This document shows, piece after piece, positions 34,037-42,336 of a stretch of 50,767 nucleotides of DNA (positions are counted from its first letter, which is position 1; each line of letters begins with the position of its first letter). The stretch spans positions 1-50,767 of the forward strand of contig CACKFK010000011.1 in the NCBI GenBank assembly GCA_902599445.1, written 5' to 3'. Below the pieces are notes generated by a model that worked only from the letters and a program-made list of their open reading frames with translations, ran no database searches and was not told the DNA's origin. A program made the translations under genes and the position numbers. The DNA comes from an uncultured Alphaproteobacteria bacterium. Its GTDB lineage: Bacteria > Pseudomonadota > Alphaproteobacteria > Rhodobacterales > Rhodobacteraceae.

Positions 34037-34133
34037 ATCTCTCTCCCTTAAAATAAGTTTATTTTTTTCAAACAAGTCTTAATCAAAACACATTTGAACA
34101 ATATCAAAGAGATAGAGTGTTGCACATTTTTTC

Positions 34134-35423
34134 TCATTTGGCAAAGCCAGTCAGCAGCGGAATGGTCATAGACAACGCAGGAAAATATGTAATTAAAAAT
34201 ATCACGACAATTTCAACTGCCAGAAAAGGTAAAATAGCCTTAGAAATCGTTTCAACTCTTTCTCCTGAAACTGATGAAGCAACAAACAAAACAAGACCCA
34301 TTGGTGGTGTGGCAAGACCCACTGTAAGATTTACCGACATAATGATCGCAAAATGTACTGGATGGATCCCCAAGTCTGTAAAAACAGGACCAAGTATAGG
34401 ACCCAAAATGATAATGGCGGGACCCGCATCCAGAAACATTCCTACAATAAATAGCAATATATTTATTAAGAATAGTAGAATGTATGGGTTATTACTCAGG
34501 CCTAAAACAAAATCCGCTAAATACTCAGGAGCATGAGACAAGCTTACGACAGTTTTAAATGCCATAGCGGCGCCTACCAAAAGTAGCACGACAGAAGAAA
34601 CCATTGCAGCTTTTGTGAAAACAATTGGAATATCGCGCCACTGAAGACTTTTCATCACAAACAAGCTTATAAAAAGGGCATATGCAGCTGCCACAGCAGA
34701 AGCCTCGGTAGGAGTGAAGACTCCTCCCAAGATTCCTCCCAAAATAATGACTGGAGTCATTAGAGGAAAAAATGCTTTCAAAGAAGCCTGACCTTTTTTC
34801 TTCCAACTAGATCTAGGAGTAGCAATTGGAAAATCATAGCGGTTAGCCATTAGTTTAACCATGACCATTAAGCCAACTCCCACAAGTATCCCAGGGACAA
34901 TCCCTGCTAAAAATAATGCAGCTACACTTTCTCCCATGACGTATGCATAGATGATCATTATGCCTGATGGCGGAATAATCGGACCAATGACTGAGCTTGC
35001 AGCCGTGATAGCTGCAGCAAATTTTTTAGTGTAACCCTGTTTTTCCATTGCTGGAATTAACATAGAGCCAATCGCAGATGTGTCTGCGACGGCTGAACCG
35101 GAGAGACCAGCAAATAATATTGATGACAAAATATTAACATGGGCCAACCCACCTCGAAAATGACCCATCATGGCTTGGCTAAATTCAACTAACCTAAAGG
35201 TTATACCACCCCGATTCATTAACTCCCCTGCAAGCATAAAGAAGGGAATTGCCATCAATGGAAAACTATCAATACCATTATATATATTACGGTACAGCAT
35301 GGCAGCGTCTTGACCTTGTCCATTTAGCCATAGTAAAATTCCAGGGGCAGCAAGAAGACTAAAAAAGACTGGCATCCCTATTAAAAGAAAAATCAAAAAT
35401 AAGGGTAGGAACCAAACTAGCAT
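34134..35423 (-). CDS. TRAP transporter large permease (DctM-like), system 2
   Basis: A 429-residue polytopic membrane protein. Family blocks: F-P-L-M-A-I-P-F-F-M-L-A-G near residue 55, G-P-I-I-P-P-S-G-I-M-I-I-Y-A, and F-T-P-T-E-A-S-A-V-A. It begins three bases after the DctQ stop and is followed, 58 bases on, by the binding protein. Gene order Q-M-P differs from system 1 (P-Q-M), so the two are not a recent duplication. Confidence 0.9.
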   Translation of the reverse strand: MLVWFLPLFLIFLLIGMPVFFSLLAAPGILLWLNGQGQDAAMLYRNIYNGIDSFPLMAIPFFMLAGELMNRGGITFRLVEFSQAMMGHFRGGLAHVNILSSILFAGLSGSAVADTSAIGSMLIPAMEKQGYTKKFAAAITAASSVIGPIIPPSGIMIIYAYVMGESVAALFLAGIVPGILVGVGLMVMVKLMANRYDFPIATPRSSWKKKGQASLKAFFPLMTPVIILGGILGGVFTPTEASAVAAAYALFISLFVMKSLQWRDIPIVFTKAAMVSSVVLLLVGAAMAFKTVVSLSHAPEYLADFVLGLSNNPYILLFLINILLFIVGMFLDAGPAIIILGPILGPVFTDLGIHPVHFAIIMSVNLTVGLATPPMGLVLFVASSVSGERVETISKAILPFLAVEIVVIFLITYFPALSMTIPLLTGFAK

Positions 35424-35426
35424 TTT

Positions 35427-36077
35427 CTATCCCTCTAAACGTGCTTGGTCAGGATCAGCAGGTAATTTAGTTTGATCATTACAAATCAACAAAATATTTC
35501 TCATAATTAATTCACAATTGACTAAAATTAATAAAAGGATGCCTACAGGTAATGACATATACATCCATGCCAATTTTATTGCTTCTGGTTTACCTCCAAT
35601 TAAATTAAAAGGGATCTTGATTGACGAGGACTGAAATATCCAGCCAACCTTGACGTGCTGAAGTCCGAGTTTAAACCCAATCAACAAAATGAATAGCGAA
35701 AGAGATAACAATACCAATGTTAAAAAGTTACCTGCCATTTTGGGTAATGCATTAGATAGCATACCGATAGAGACAAAACCGCCCCAACGATAAGCGGATG
35801 GAGCAATTAGCCCTGTCATCCATAGCATCAAGAATCTAGCAACTTCATCAGGCCAAGGTAAAGCTGCATTCAATATGTACCGAAAAAATACCTGGAGTAA
35901 GATTACCAACACCATTAAGCATATGGCGATCCACGCAATTTGCCTACCAATCCTCAAAAGAAATGAGTTAACGTGTGTTAATATCGTGAATGTCGTGAAA
36001 AGTAAGGTAACAATTATCTCCAATAGAAGTTTTAACCAAAATTTTAAGATCTTTGGGAAATTATGTAAAGTCTGCAT
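35427..36077 (-). CDS. TRAP transporter small permease (DctQ-like), system 2
   Basis: A 216-residue membrane protein. The DctQ core is clear: Q-V-F-F-R-Y-I-L-N-A-A-L-P-W-P-D-E-V-A-R, then R-W-G-G-F-V-S-I. An extra N-terminal hydrophobic segment (about residues 15-35) precedes the usual four. First gene of the Q-M-P operon. Its promoter must lie just upstream, where a decayed MarR-like gene on the other strand begins at 36100. Confidence 0.85.
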   Translation of the reverse strand: MQTLHNFPKILKFWLKLLLEIIVTLLFTTFTILTHVNSFLLRIGRQIAWIAICLMVLVILLQVFFRYILNAALPWPDEVARFLMLWMTGLIAPSAYRWGGFVSIGMLSNALPKMAGNFLTLVLLSLSLFILLIGFKLGLQHVKVGWIFQSSSIKIPFNLIGGKPEAIKLAWMYMSLPVGILLLILVNCELIMRNILLICNDQTKLPADPDQARLEG

Positions 36078-36099
36078 TAAAAAACAGTAATTAGAATTG

Positions 36100-36288
36100 A
36101 TGAATGCTAAGTTTTCTAATCATGCGAGGACATTGGACCTATTTTTTCGGGATATTAAGCAGTATTCGACAGACACAGGGTTCTTTCGCTTTGCCTATTA
36201 ATCTAGAGCTAATTGGATGTTAACATGTATTATCGGAGCGAATAGTGACCATGGTAATGCCCTTGAACCGATTTGCGAGCCTGAATAG
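36100..36288 (+). pseudogene. Decayed copy of the MarR-like gene at 37551-37925
   Basis: ATG 36100 opens a frame closely matching the first half of the gene at 37551: H-A-R-T-L-D-L-F-F-R-D-I-K then Q-Y-S-T-D-T-G-F-F-R-F-A-Y, then a TAA where the intact gene has CAA, then W-M-L-T-C-I-I-G-A and I-C-E, to TAG 36286-36288. The DNA-binding C-terminal half is missing. It is a tandem paralogue on the same strand, about 1.4 kb away, in mid-decay. Confidence 0.75.
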
Positions 36289-36335
36289 GAAAAGTTACTA
36301 CTTAGTATTGCAGCTAGTATTATTCTGATTATTTT

Positions 36336-36776
36336 CTAATTCGACATGTATTGGAAGTTGGGCACATAATTACCCCTAATCATATCTTTAAGATCACGAT
36401 TACACTCCTTGAAAACGTCGTTAGATAATTTAACTTCTTCAGAAAGAAACTGAACTTTAGCATCAGTCCTTACTTTTTTAACAAAATCTTTTTTTGCGAC
36501 ATTTGTATTATCCATCATTAACTCAACTATGCCTATTTTATAATATAAATGGTCTGCTAATGCTTCAGTCCTCATGAGAAGTTTCTCATTTATTTTTAAA
36601 TCAGCGACCGAAGCAGTGGGCAGATCACCCCTTGTTTGAGTAGCCTCATAACACCATGCCCATCTATAAACTGTCTTCAATCTATCTGATAGAGTATTTA
36701 GATCTATTGTCTGGGCCTCACCAATCAAAGGTGTTGAGACAAATAATATACTTATTGCTACTATTATTCTCATCAT
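36336..36776 (-). CDS. Secreted protein of unknown function (146 residues)
   Basis: Signal peptide (M-R-I-I-V-A-I-S-I-L-F-V-S) followed by a helical, charged mature part containing W-A-W-C-Y-E-A and a second Cys (K-E-C-N-R), possibly a disulfide. ATG 36776 is chosen because it opens the signal peptide; a start at 36803 adds nine residues. Family not recognised. Confidence 0.55.
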   Translation of the reverse strand: MMRIIVAISILFVSTPLIGEAQTIDLNTLSDRLKTVYRWAWCYEATQTRGDLPTASVADLKINEKLLMRTEALADHLYYKIGIVELMMDNTNVAKKDFVKKVRTDAKVQFLSEEVKLSNDVFKECNRDLKDMIRGNYVPNFQYMSN

Positions 36777-36855
36777 TATACCGATTATATTGTAATCTAG
36801 CACATACCAGTATTAGGATTTAAGGTCATTGAATTAAGGTGATTACTAAAGCAAA

Positions 36856-37050
36856 CTAGTTAAAGCTATTCTTGTTAACCCTAGCTTTTACTTTTTGAAA
36901 AGTAGTTTCAGGCAAGTTGTAAGCATTGTAGATAAAATTGCTGATATTCTCTCTGTTATTTCTAACAGTTTTGAATATCCATCTAGCACCTAGTAATGCC
37001 CCATAACCAAGAAAAAGTAGTGTTGTAAATGTTGATATAATGCAAGCCAT
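36856..37050 (-). CDS. Small single-pass membrane protein (64 residues)
   Basis: One helix (I-I-S-T-F-T-T-L-L-F-L-G-Y-G-A-L-L) followed by a basic, Asn-rich tail. ATG 37050 is taken as start; the frame extends to 37101 but adds polar residues that do not suit a membrane protein. No ribosome site stands out. Moderate to weak call. Confidence 0.4.
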   Translation of the reverse strand: MACIISTFTTLLFLGYGALLGARWIFKTVRNNRENISNFIYNAYNLPETTFQKVKARVNKNSFN

Positions 37051-37111
37051 TTCAGTAGTGTAGCAAAACTGATTAGCTCTTAGCAAGTGACAAGGTGACA
37101 CATAATCTTAT

Positions 37112-37366
37112 TTAATTTCCTGAAGAAAACAATTTGTAGCAAACTGCTTCCATCCCTCTCAACTGCTTAGTGTGGTGATATTCACTACCATTTTCAGATT
37201 TGAACACTAAAATTTCATTCTTTTCTGCTTTGGGTGGATAATCTCTAGGGCGACCTTGATAGAACTCACTTAAGCATTTTTCTAGCTTCTCATAATCTCC
37301 ACCATTCTCTGCAAGGCTAGGAGTTGACACACCTAATAAACTAACAACTAGTATAACTCCGATCAT
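37112..37366 (-). CDS. Small secreted protein of unknown function (84 residues)
   Basis: Signal peptide V-I-L-V-V-S-L-L-G-V-S-T-P-S-L-A, then a 65-residue mature part with two Cys (K-C-L and V-C-Y) likely bonded. AGGGTAGG precedes the ATG. It lies upstream of two other small minus-strand genes, possibly in one unit. No family known. Confidence 0.55.
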   Translation of the reverse strand: MIGVILVVSLLGVSTPSLAENGGDYEKLEKCLSEFYQGRPRDYPPKAEKNEILVFKSENGSEYHHTKQLRGMEAVCYKLFSSGN

Positions 37367-37550
37367 TACCTACCCTACTAGTTTTCTTGTCATAAATACT
37401 AGTGCTATCATATAGTCATGAAAAAACAAATTCGCCTTCAAGTTTTATTAGTAGATTTTACAGCTAAAATTTAATAGTAAAATTATATTATATTAAAGTC
37501 GTTTTAATGATACGATTCTAAATACTAAACTAGGATACAGGATTGCTTTA

Positions 37551-37925
37551 ATGGCTCATCCGTTTAATACATATGCGAAGACGCTTAACTACTTTTTTGA
37601 GGATATGAAGGAGTATTCAACTGATACAGGCTTTTTTCGCTTTGCTTATCAATCCCGTGCTCATTGGATGCTAACCTGTATCATTGGTGCAAGTACGGCA
37701 AAGGGAATAGCCTTCGAAAGCATTTGTGAGAAAATTCCACGCACTCTCATTAGCCGCTCGTCCATTAAGAACATTTTAGATAGCGCCGTCAAGCAAAACT
37801 ATTTTATTAAAAATACTTCAGCTTTAGATAAAAGAGTGCAGCTTTATCAATTATCTGAAACCGGAAAAAAAGCCGTTTCTTCATGGGTAAAAAGACAGAA
37901 AGATATCTTTAATAAAAAAAACTAA
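37551..37925 (+). CDS. MarR-like winged-helix regulator
   Basis: A 124-residue protein. Helices at residues 5-50 lead to a winged-helix part: I-C-E-K-I-P-R-T-L-I-S-R-S-S-I-K-N-I-L (recognition region) and L-D-K-R-V-Q-L-Y-Q-L-S-E-T-G-K-K (the wing, with the usual D-x-R and T-x-x-G-K pattern). It probably binds DNA as a dimer. Targets are not evident; small secreted-protein genes are divergent from it. A decayed copy lies at 36100-36288. Confidence 0.7.
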   Translation: MAHPFNTYAKTLNYFFEDMKEYSTDTGFFRFAYQSRAHWMLTCIIGASTAKGIAFESICEKIPRTLISRSSIKNILDSAVKQNYFIKNTSALDKRVQLYQLSETGKKAVSSWVKRQKDIFNKKN

Positions 37926-38013
37926 TGATATTTCATTTATCTTGAAATAGCTCCCTAATTTTGTGCCTTCTCGCTTTTTCCAAGTTTTTTAATCGCAATA
38001 CCACACCTCATTT

Positions 38014-38388
38014 TTAAGCAAAGACTAAAACATATAAAACGGTCAGAGGAATAATGAAAAACCAGATTAAGGCTACCATTCTAAGAAAATTGCTCAAAGT
38101 TTGTTTTCTTCGTAGCGCTCGCCCCAAAGCCAATAGTATGAAATAGACAATGCCCGCTGGTATTGAAGCCAATAAACCAAAAACTGCCACAAAACCAACC
38201 GCCGCAGATGCTGAACTTTCCCCATACATGGCTAACAAAAGCATAGTCGCCAAAATGATTATCAGCCCATAAAAGATACAAACACAAACTGATCTAACAA
38301 AATCCCCGAGATATGATTTTCCAATAATTAGTTTTGCAAAGCTTGTGTCTAGTATTGGGTGACTTGATGTTTCTGTATTTTCCTTCAT
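38014..38388 (-). CDS. Small integral membrane protein (124 residues)
   Basis: Three hydrophobic segments (V-C-I-F-Y-G-L-I-I-I-L-A; F-V-A-V-F-G-L-L-A-S-I-P-A-G-I-V-Y; L-I-W-F-F-I-I-P-L-T-V-L-Y) with a basic loop A-L-R-R-K. No motif known. It starts two bases after the stop of the upstream small gene, so the two are co-transcribed. Confidence 0.55.
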   Translation of the reverse strand: MKENTETSSHPILDTSFAKLIIGKSYLGDFVRSVCVCIFYGLIIILATMLLLAMYGESSASAAVGFVAVFGLLASIPAGIVYFILLALGRALRRKQTLSNFLRMVALIWFFIIPLTVLYVLVFA

Positions 38389-38390
38389 TA

Positions 38391-38597
38391 TTAAATTCCC
38401 AATTTAATGTTATTCCATTTTTGTAAGTCTGGTGGAAAACGGAGGCTTCGTGCCCTTACTGCTCTATCCTCAAATTCTTTATCTGACAGTAATAACGCAC
38501 AATCAGGAATATTAGAGAAATTACCCTCAAAATACAGTAGAGCCTCAAACCCTACTGAACCCACACCAATAATTAATTTCATTGATAGATTATGCAT
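38391..38597 (-). CDS. Small protein of unknown function (68 residues)
   Basis: Soluble by appearance, with L-I-I-G-V-G-S-V-G-F-E-A-L-L-Y and a C-terminal R-F-P-P-D-L-Q-K-W-N. It directly precedes the membrane protein gene with a two-base gap, which supports both as a unit. Start 38597 or 38582. No family known. Confidence 0.45.
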   Translation of the reverse strand: MHNLSMKLIIGVGSVGFEALLYFEGNFSNIPDCALLLSDKEFEDRAVRARSLRFPPDLQKWNNIKLGI

Positions 38598-38794
38598 TAT
38601 TAACTTCTGTATGAAAAGATCATACTAAGTGCCCCTCCCAACCAAAATGTGTAAACGGTAGCACTTGCTTGGATGAGGGCATGGTCTTTTGGGATAGGGG
38701 TATCCCACCCTCCAGATAGCAGGGGCTGTTCTATGTATATTTATATCTAAATGGTTAGCTAAGTTAATACAGTTAACACCCCTTGTAGTTTGCC

Positions 38795-38840
38795 TTCATA
38801 CACTCTCATACTAGTCTTTGTGCTCCCTTAATTTGGAAAG
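38795..38840 (+). repeat. Dispersed intergenic repeat B, copy 2
   Basis: Matches 22129-22175 in CACTCTC, CTAGTCTTT, TGC and ATTTGG blocks. The surrounding 38598-38931 shows no gene; an in-frame extension of the next gene into it is not credible as coding. Confidence 0.45.
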
Positions 38841-38931
38841 GTATAAGTTAAAACTTTTAAAATTCTATTTTTATATTATTGATTTTGGGTTATATTATGA
38901 ATGTTATTTGTCATTTACCCAGGCATGGATA

Positions 38932-39450
38932 ATGAAAACTTCTAAGTTTTACATAGTCTTACTTTTTTTACTCTTTTCTTTTTTTCCACATACTTCTTTT
39001 TCAGCTGAAGTATTTGATGAAAAATCACTTTTTAAAAAGGGGGATTGGGAAGTTGTTTTATTGCGATATGATGATAGAACGACAGCATGTATTGCTAGGA
39101 ATGGTTCAGGTAGCAAAGAATTTCAAATATATGTAAATGCTGAAGTTGACGAACTAGCCATTTTTTATGATGACTCAAATGTGAACGAAACCTTAAAAAT
39201 TTTTCAATTTGCTGTTGATGATTACGCAAGTTGGTACAGTGAAAGCCCTTTTCTTGATTCTGGATGGTTGGTAATGAATCTTAACTCAGGTTCAGAGAAA
39301 GCAGTCACTGAATTGATTCAAGAAATTCGCAAGGGCCAAGAGCTTTTTCATTTAAATGATAATAACGAGATAATTAGTAGTTTCTCACTAAAAGGCTCTG
39401 CAGCATCTATCTCTGAATTAGTAAAATGCATTGAAGATCAGGAATTTTAG
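38932..39450 (+). CDS. Secreted protein of unknown function (172 residues)
   Basis: ATG 38932 opens a strong signal peptide (F-Y-I-V-L-L-F-L-L-F-S-F-F-P) ending at F-S-A. The mature part begins F-K-K-G-D-W-E-V-V with A-C-I-A-R soon after, and ends F-S-L-K-G-S-A-A-S-I-S-E-L-V-K-C, which resembles the two-Cys layout of small periplasmic proteins of the IalB-like type; the match is loose. A longer frame from 38818 includes a dispersed repeat and is rejected. Confidence 0.6.
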   Translation: MKTSKFYIVLLFLLFSFFPHTSFSAEVFDEKSLFKKGDWEVVLLRYDDRTTACIARNGSGSKEFQIYVNAEVDELAIFYDDSNVNETLKIFQFAVDDYASWYSESPFLDSGWLVMNLNSGSEKAVTELIQEIRKGQELFHLNDNNEIISSFSLKGSAASISELVKCIEDQEF

Positions 39451-39578
39451 AAAATTATGCATTAAAAGTATTTATGGATTTATTAAATTAGATTGCTAGG
39501 AGTGCGCTACCCCACCTACAAAGATAATTCTTAGGGGTGGGTGATATGTTCAACACCTCTATAACCCCCCTGACTAGT

Positions 39579-39647
39579 GTGACTACAATGACTACTCTTT
39601 TGAATTAGTAGTCAGAGTTGTCAGGGTAGTCATGTGTTTGTAGTCAC
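39579..39647. repeat. Clustered TGACTAC/GTAGTCA motifs forming nested hairpins
   Basis: GTGACTACAA (39579-39588) pairs perfectly with TTGTAGTCAC (39638-39647). Directly inside, TGACTAC (39589-39595) pairs with GTAGTCA (39608-39614), and a further GTAGTCA lies at 39626-39632, with a TGACTA at 39571. The repeated heptamer in both directions suggests a protein-binding array or a structured RNA. The stretch 39451-39807 has no gene. Confidence 0.6.
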
Positions 39648-39807
39648 TTGAATAGGACAATTATTCACTATTAAATTGTAGCTGTAAATTATACTAATAA
39701 AACTTAAGAGAGAATAAGTGACGAAAACCACGTAAAAGAAAACAATTTGAAAGGCGCTTTAACGTTGAATTTACAATTTATTAGTTTCCCAAACGTGGTA
39801 ACCCAAA

Positions 39808-40434
39808 ATGGTGGATAAAGTCGTCATCTACAAAGGCGAAGGCAATGATACCGTAACCTTTGGAGCGGGCAATGATACTCTTAAGGTAAGTAATATCACA
39901 GGCTGGAGTGAATATAGGGATGGTGATGATCTTATTATCTATGCTGCCAATGGTACAAATTTCATAAAAGTCGTAGGGGCTTATTCAACAGCTAATCGCT
40001 TAGAAAATATCGAATATACAGAAAGTTCGGTTGTAAGGCTGGTCTCAGTTAATAGTTTAATTCCCTTATCAGGCATACACTTTTTTGCAGGAACTTCTGG
40101 AGATGACACGATTAATGGGGGTTCAGCCTCTTCGGTCTCAGCTACGGGATATGATGGAAATGATACGTTAATTGGCACATCAGGTAGGGATTACTATGGA
40201 GGCAATGCTGGGAACGATACTATCAAAACTTTAGCGGGTGATGATGTCCTGATTGGTGGAACGGGTAATGATACCTTAGAAGGTGGAGATGGCAGTGATA
40301 TTATCATAGGCGGTGATGGCGATGATACCATCAAAGGCGGAGATGGTAATGATGAACTCCAGACAGGAGCTGGAGGTGGTGCATTCTTTAGTGTTTGCCC
40401 CGGGAAGTGTTTTGCTAACTCTCCAGCCAAATAA
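39808..40434 (+). CDS. RTX calcium-binding repeat protein fragment
   Basis: 208 residues dominated by RTX nonapeptides. An early pair (G-E-G-N-D-T-V-T-F-G-A-G-N-D-T-L) and a block from about residue 130 (G-G-T-G-N-D-T-L-E-G-G-D-G-S-D) bind Ca in the family. Such repeats normally sit in large secreted adhesins, proteases or lipases, exported by a type I system. Here no enzymatic domain or C-terminal export signal is present. After Q-T-G-A-G-G the repeat stops abruptly and the frame ends in unrelated A-F-F-S-V-C-P-G-K-C, so the gene is probably a truncated 5' or middle piece. No ribosome site of note. Confidence 0.5.
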   Translation: MVDKVVIYKGEGNDTVTFGAGNDTLKVSNITGWSEYRDGDDLIIYAANGTNFIKVVGAYSTANRLENIEYTESSVVRLVSVNSLIPLSGIHFFAGTSGDDTINGGSASSVSATGYDGNDTLIGTSGRDYYGGNAGNDTIKTLAGDDVLIGGTGNDTLEGGDGSDIIIGGDGDDTIKGGDGNDELQTGAGGGAFFSVCPGKCFANSPAK

Positions 40435-40613
40435 GTTGATGGTTTAGTAGGAAGCCCTCGTAGTATCATTTTCTCGGCCACACTCACTAAAACTGGCATT
40501 GGAGGAGTGTTTTGACTGGGTGGTAGGTTTTGAACCACAAAACAACATTCTTGATCAAAAAAACCAGCAGAGAACTGTTTGAACCTATTGTTAGGACTTT
40601 CAGAAGAGGCCAT
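40372..40613 (-). pseudogene. 5' fragment of an unknown gene joined to the RTX piece
   Basis: From ATG 40613 (GGAG upstream) the minus strand reads about 80 codons that look coding (A-E-K-M-I-L-R-G-L-P-T-K-P-S-T-Y-L; A-G-E-L-A-K-H-F). It then runs into the antisense of the RTX repeats, where only Pro/Ser-rich shadow sequence follows. This implies that two gene fragments were joined near 40372. The family is not known to me. Confidence 0.3.
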
Positions 40614-40920
40614 TAACTAAACTCCAGACAAATCATTCTGAATATTAATACCAGTTAGCCAAATCTTTTAACTAATAGCAAGTCGACTTGAAAACCGTTC
40701 CTTCAGATTCCCTCGTCTATATTAATATAACTAGTTTATGGCAGGAGTCCCAAATACTAAAGTGGGGGGTACCCCTACTATCCTGTTGAAAATCAGAGTA
40801 ACAATCCATGAATATTAGAATTTCATAAGTTTAAGGTGAACTTAATGTGGGTCTCGATGTGGGCCTGCATAACCATAATAAAACTAAAGCACTGTTTTTA
40901 TTAGCTTAATTACAAAGCAA
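40614..40920. other. Gene-free stretch upstream of tRNA-Ser (plus-strand sense)
   Basis: 307 bases without a recognised gene. It contains a GGGGGGTACCCC run near 40760-40775 but no clear element. Confidence 0.4.
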
Positions 40921-41010
40921 TGGCGGAGGAGGTGGGATTCGAACCCACGGTGGACTTGCACCCACGCCGGTTTTCAAGACCGGTGCATTCAACCGCTCTG
41001 CCACTCCTCC
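40921..41010 (-). tRNA. tRNA-Ser (anticodon UGA)
   Basis: A 90-base gene on the minus strand with encoded CCA (40921-40923). Acceptor stem GGAGGAG pairs with CTCCTCC, the anticodon stem CCGGT/ACCGG holds loop CTTGAAA (anticodon TGA), a long variable arm follows, and the T-arm is GGGTTCGAATCCC. All features of a class II serine tRNA that reads UCA and related codons. Confidence 0.95.
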
Positions 41011-41232
41011 TAGTTGAATATTTGCCCTATTTTGTGGCTTTCTGACCTATTGTTCTTTAGCTTCTACAACCCCACGAAAGTGTTTTTCTATAAACATTCA
41101 GGTTTGTATTCAAAAAGTTGGTTACTTGCAACCTCAATATCAGCATGCCCTATTAGATTTTGAAAATGGTTTCATCTCACAACATAATAAAATAATAAAA
41201 TGTATCAATTATCGCACCTGTTCAGAGGGGAT

Positions 41233-42336
41233 TTATTTATTTGCGCTAATATAGCGGGTCCCTTCCTCTGTAAACAAATGCTCCTTACCTTTTTCCAGTT
41301 GAAAAAACACCTCTTGACCTTTCTCAATTAATGGGTTTCCAGGAATCTTCACTAAAATGTTTTGGCTCAGGTGACCTCCGACTATCTGTGCATAAACCAA
41401 CGCATATTCACCAAGTGACTCAACTAATGATATCTTTGCCCTTATAGAATTATCAGGTTTTTTTGCGAGCACTAAATTTTCAGGTCGAACTCCCAAATTG
41501 AATTTTTTGTTCATATCTTTATTTTGTATATTGTAATTCAAAGCCAGTCTGATTTCCTCTGTAACCTTAGCCTCGCTATCTTTCCCAGTTTTGGAAATGC
41601 TAACTGGAATTATGTTCATTGCAGGCGAGCCAATGAACTTTGCGACAAACAAATTATTTGGCCTCTCGTATAATTCCAAAGGAGACCCTATTTGTTCAAT
41701 TTGGCCTTCCGATAAAACTACAATCTTAGTAGCCAAAGTCATTGCTTCTACTTGATCATGTGTAACATAAACCATTGTGGCGTCAGGGATTGAATCGTGC
41801 AATTTTGCAATTTCAATTCGAGTCGCTACCCTTAAAGCAGCATCTAGATTAGACAAAGGTTCATCAAACAAAAAAACCTTTGGATTTCGAGTAATAGCTC
41901 TACCGATTGCAACCCGTTGTCTTTGACCTCCTGACAACTGTTTAGGTTTCCTATTTAGGAGATCCTCAATCTGTAATATCCTGGCAACATCGTTTACCCT
42001 TGTTTTGATTTCTGACTTCGTTTTTTTTTCTAGTTTTAACCCAAAAGCCATATTATTAAAAACAGTCATGTGAGGGTACAGGGCGTAAGACTGAAAAACC
42101 ATAGCAATTCCCCGATCTTTCGGAGGAAGATTATTGACCACGTTCCCAGCGATTTTAATTTGTCCTGAATCAATCTTTTCTAAACCAGCTACCATTCTAA
42201 GCAAGGTTGATTTTCCGCAGCCACTCGGGCCAACAATCACTGTAAAAGACCGACTCTCAATAGTTAATGACATGTCTCTAATTACCTGAGATCGGCCAAA
42301 AAACTTGTTCAAATGATTAATCTCTATCTCTGCCAC
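41233..42336 (-). CDS. aglK: Sugar ABC transporter ATP-binding protein (AglK/MalK-like)
   Basis: A 367-residue ATPase. Walker A G-P-S-G-C-G-K-S-T, signature L-S-G-G-Q-R-Q-R, Walker B V-F-L-F-D-E-P-L-S-N-L-D and H-loop V-T-H-D-Q-V-E-A are present; the last 130 residues are the MalK-type regulatory (TOBE) domain. It is the last gene of the aglE-F-G-GH4-K operon, 27 bases after the GH4 gene. Its first 42 codons are duplicated at 49017-49143. Symbol by context and family, not by ortholog test. Confidence 0.82.
   Translation of the reverse strand: MAEIEINHLNKFFGRSQVIRDMSLTIESRSFTVIVGPSGCGKSTLLRMVAGLEKIDSGQIKIAGNVVNNLPPKDRGIAMVFQSYALYPHMTVFNNMAFGLKLEKKTKSEIKTRVNDVARILQIEDLLNRKPKQLSGGQRQRVAIGRAITRNPKVFLFDEPLSNLDAALRVATRIEIAKLHDSIPDATMVYVTHDQVEAMTLATKIVVLSEGQIEQIGSPLELYERPNNLFVAKFIGSPAMNIIPVSISKTGKDSEAKVTEEIRLALNYNIQNKDMNKKFNLGVRPENLVLAKKPDNSIRAKISLVESLGEYALVYAQIVGGHLSQNILVKIPGNPLIEKGQEVFFQLEKGKEHLFTEEGTRYISANK

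Noticed and set aside
39541-39660. CRISPR-like array because of short repeated TGACTAC units.
   Set aside because: Units are seven bases, in both orientations, with no regular spacers and no cas genes.
40194-40434. Minus-strand Pro/Ser-rich frame opposite the RTX repeats.
   Set aside because: The Pro/Ser pattern is the expected antisense shadow of Gly/Asp-rich RTX codons.
40687-40720. Piece resembling the anticodon stem of tRNA-Ser (CTTGAAAACCG), a possible att site with the tRNA at 40921-41010.
   Set aside because: Only about 11 bases match, the orientation is opposite to the tRNA, and no integrase gene is nearby.
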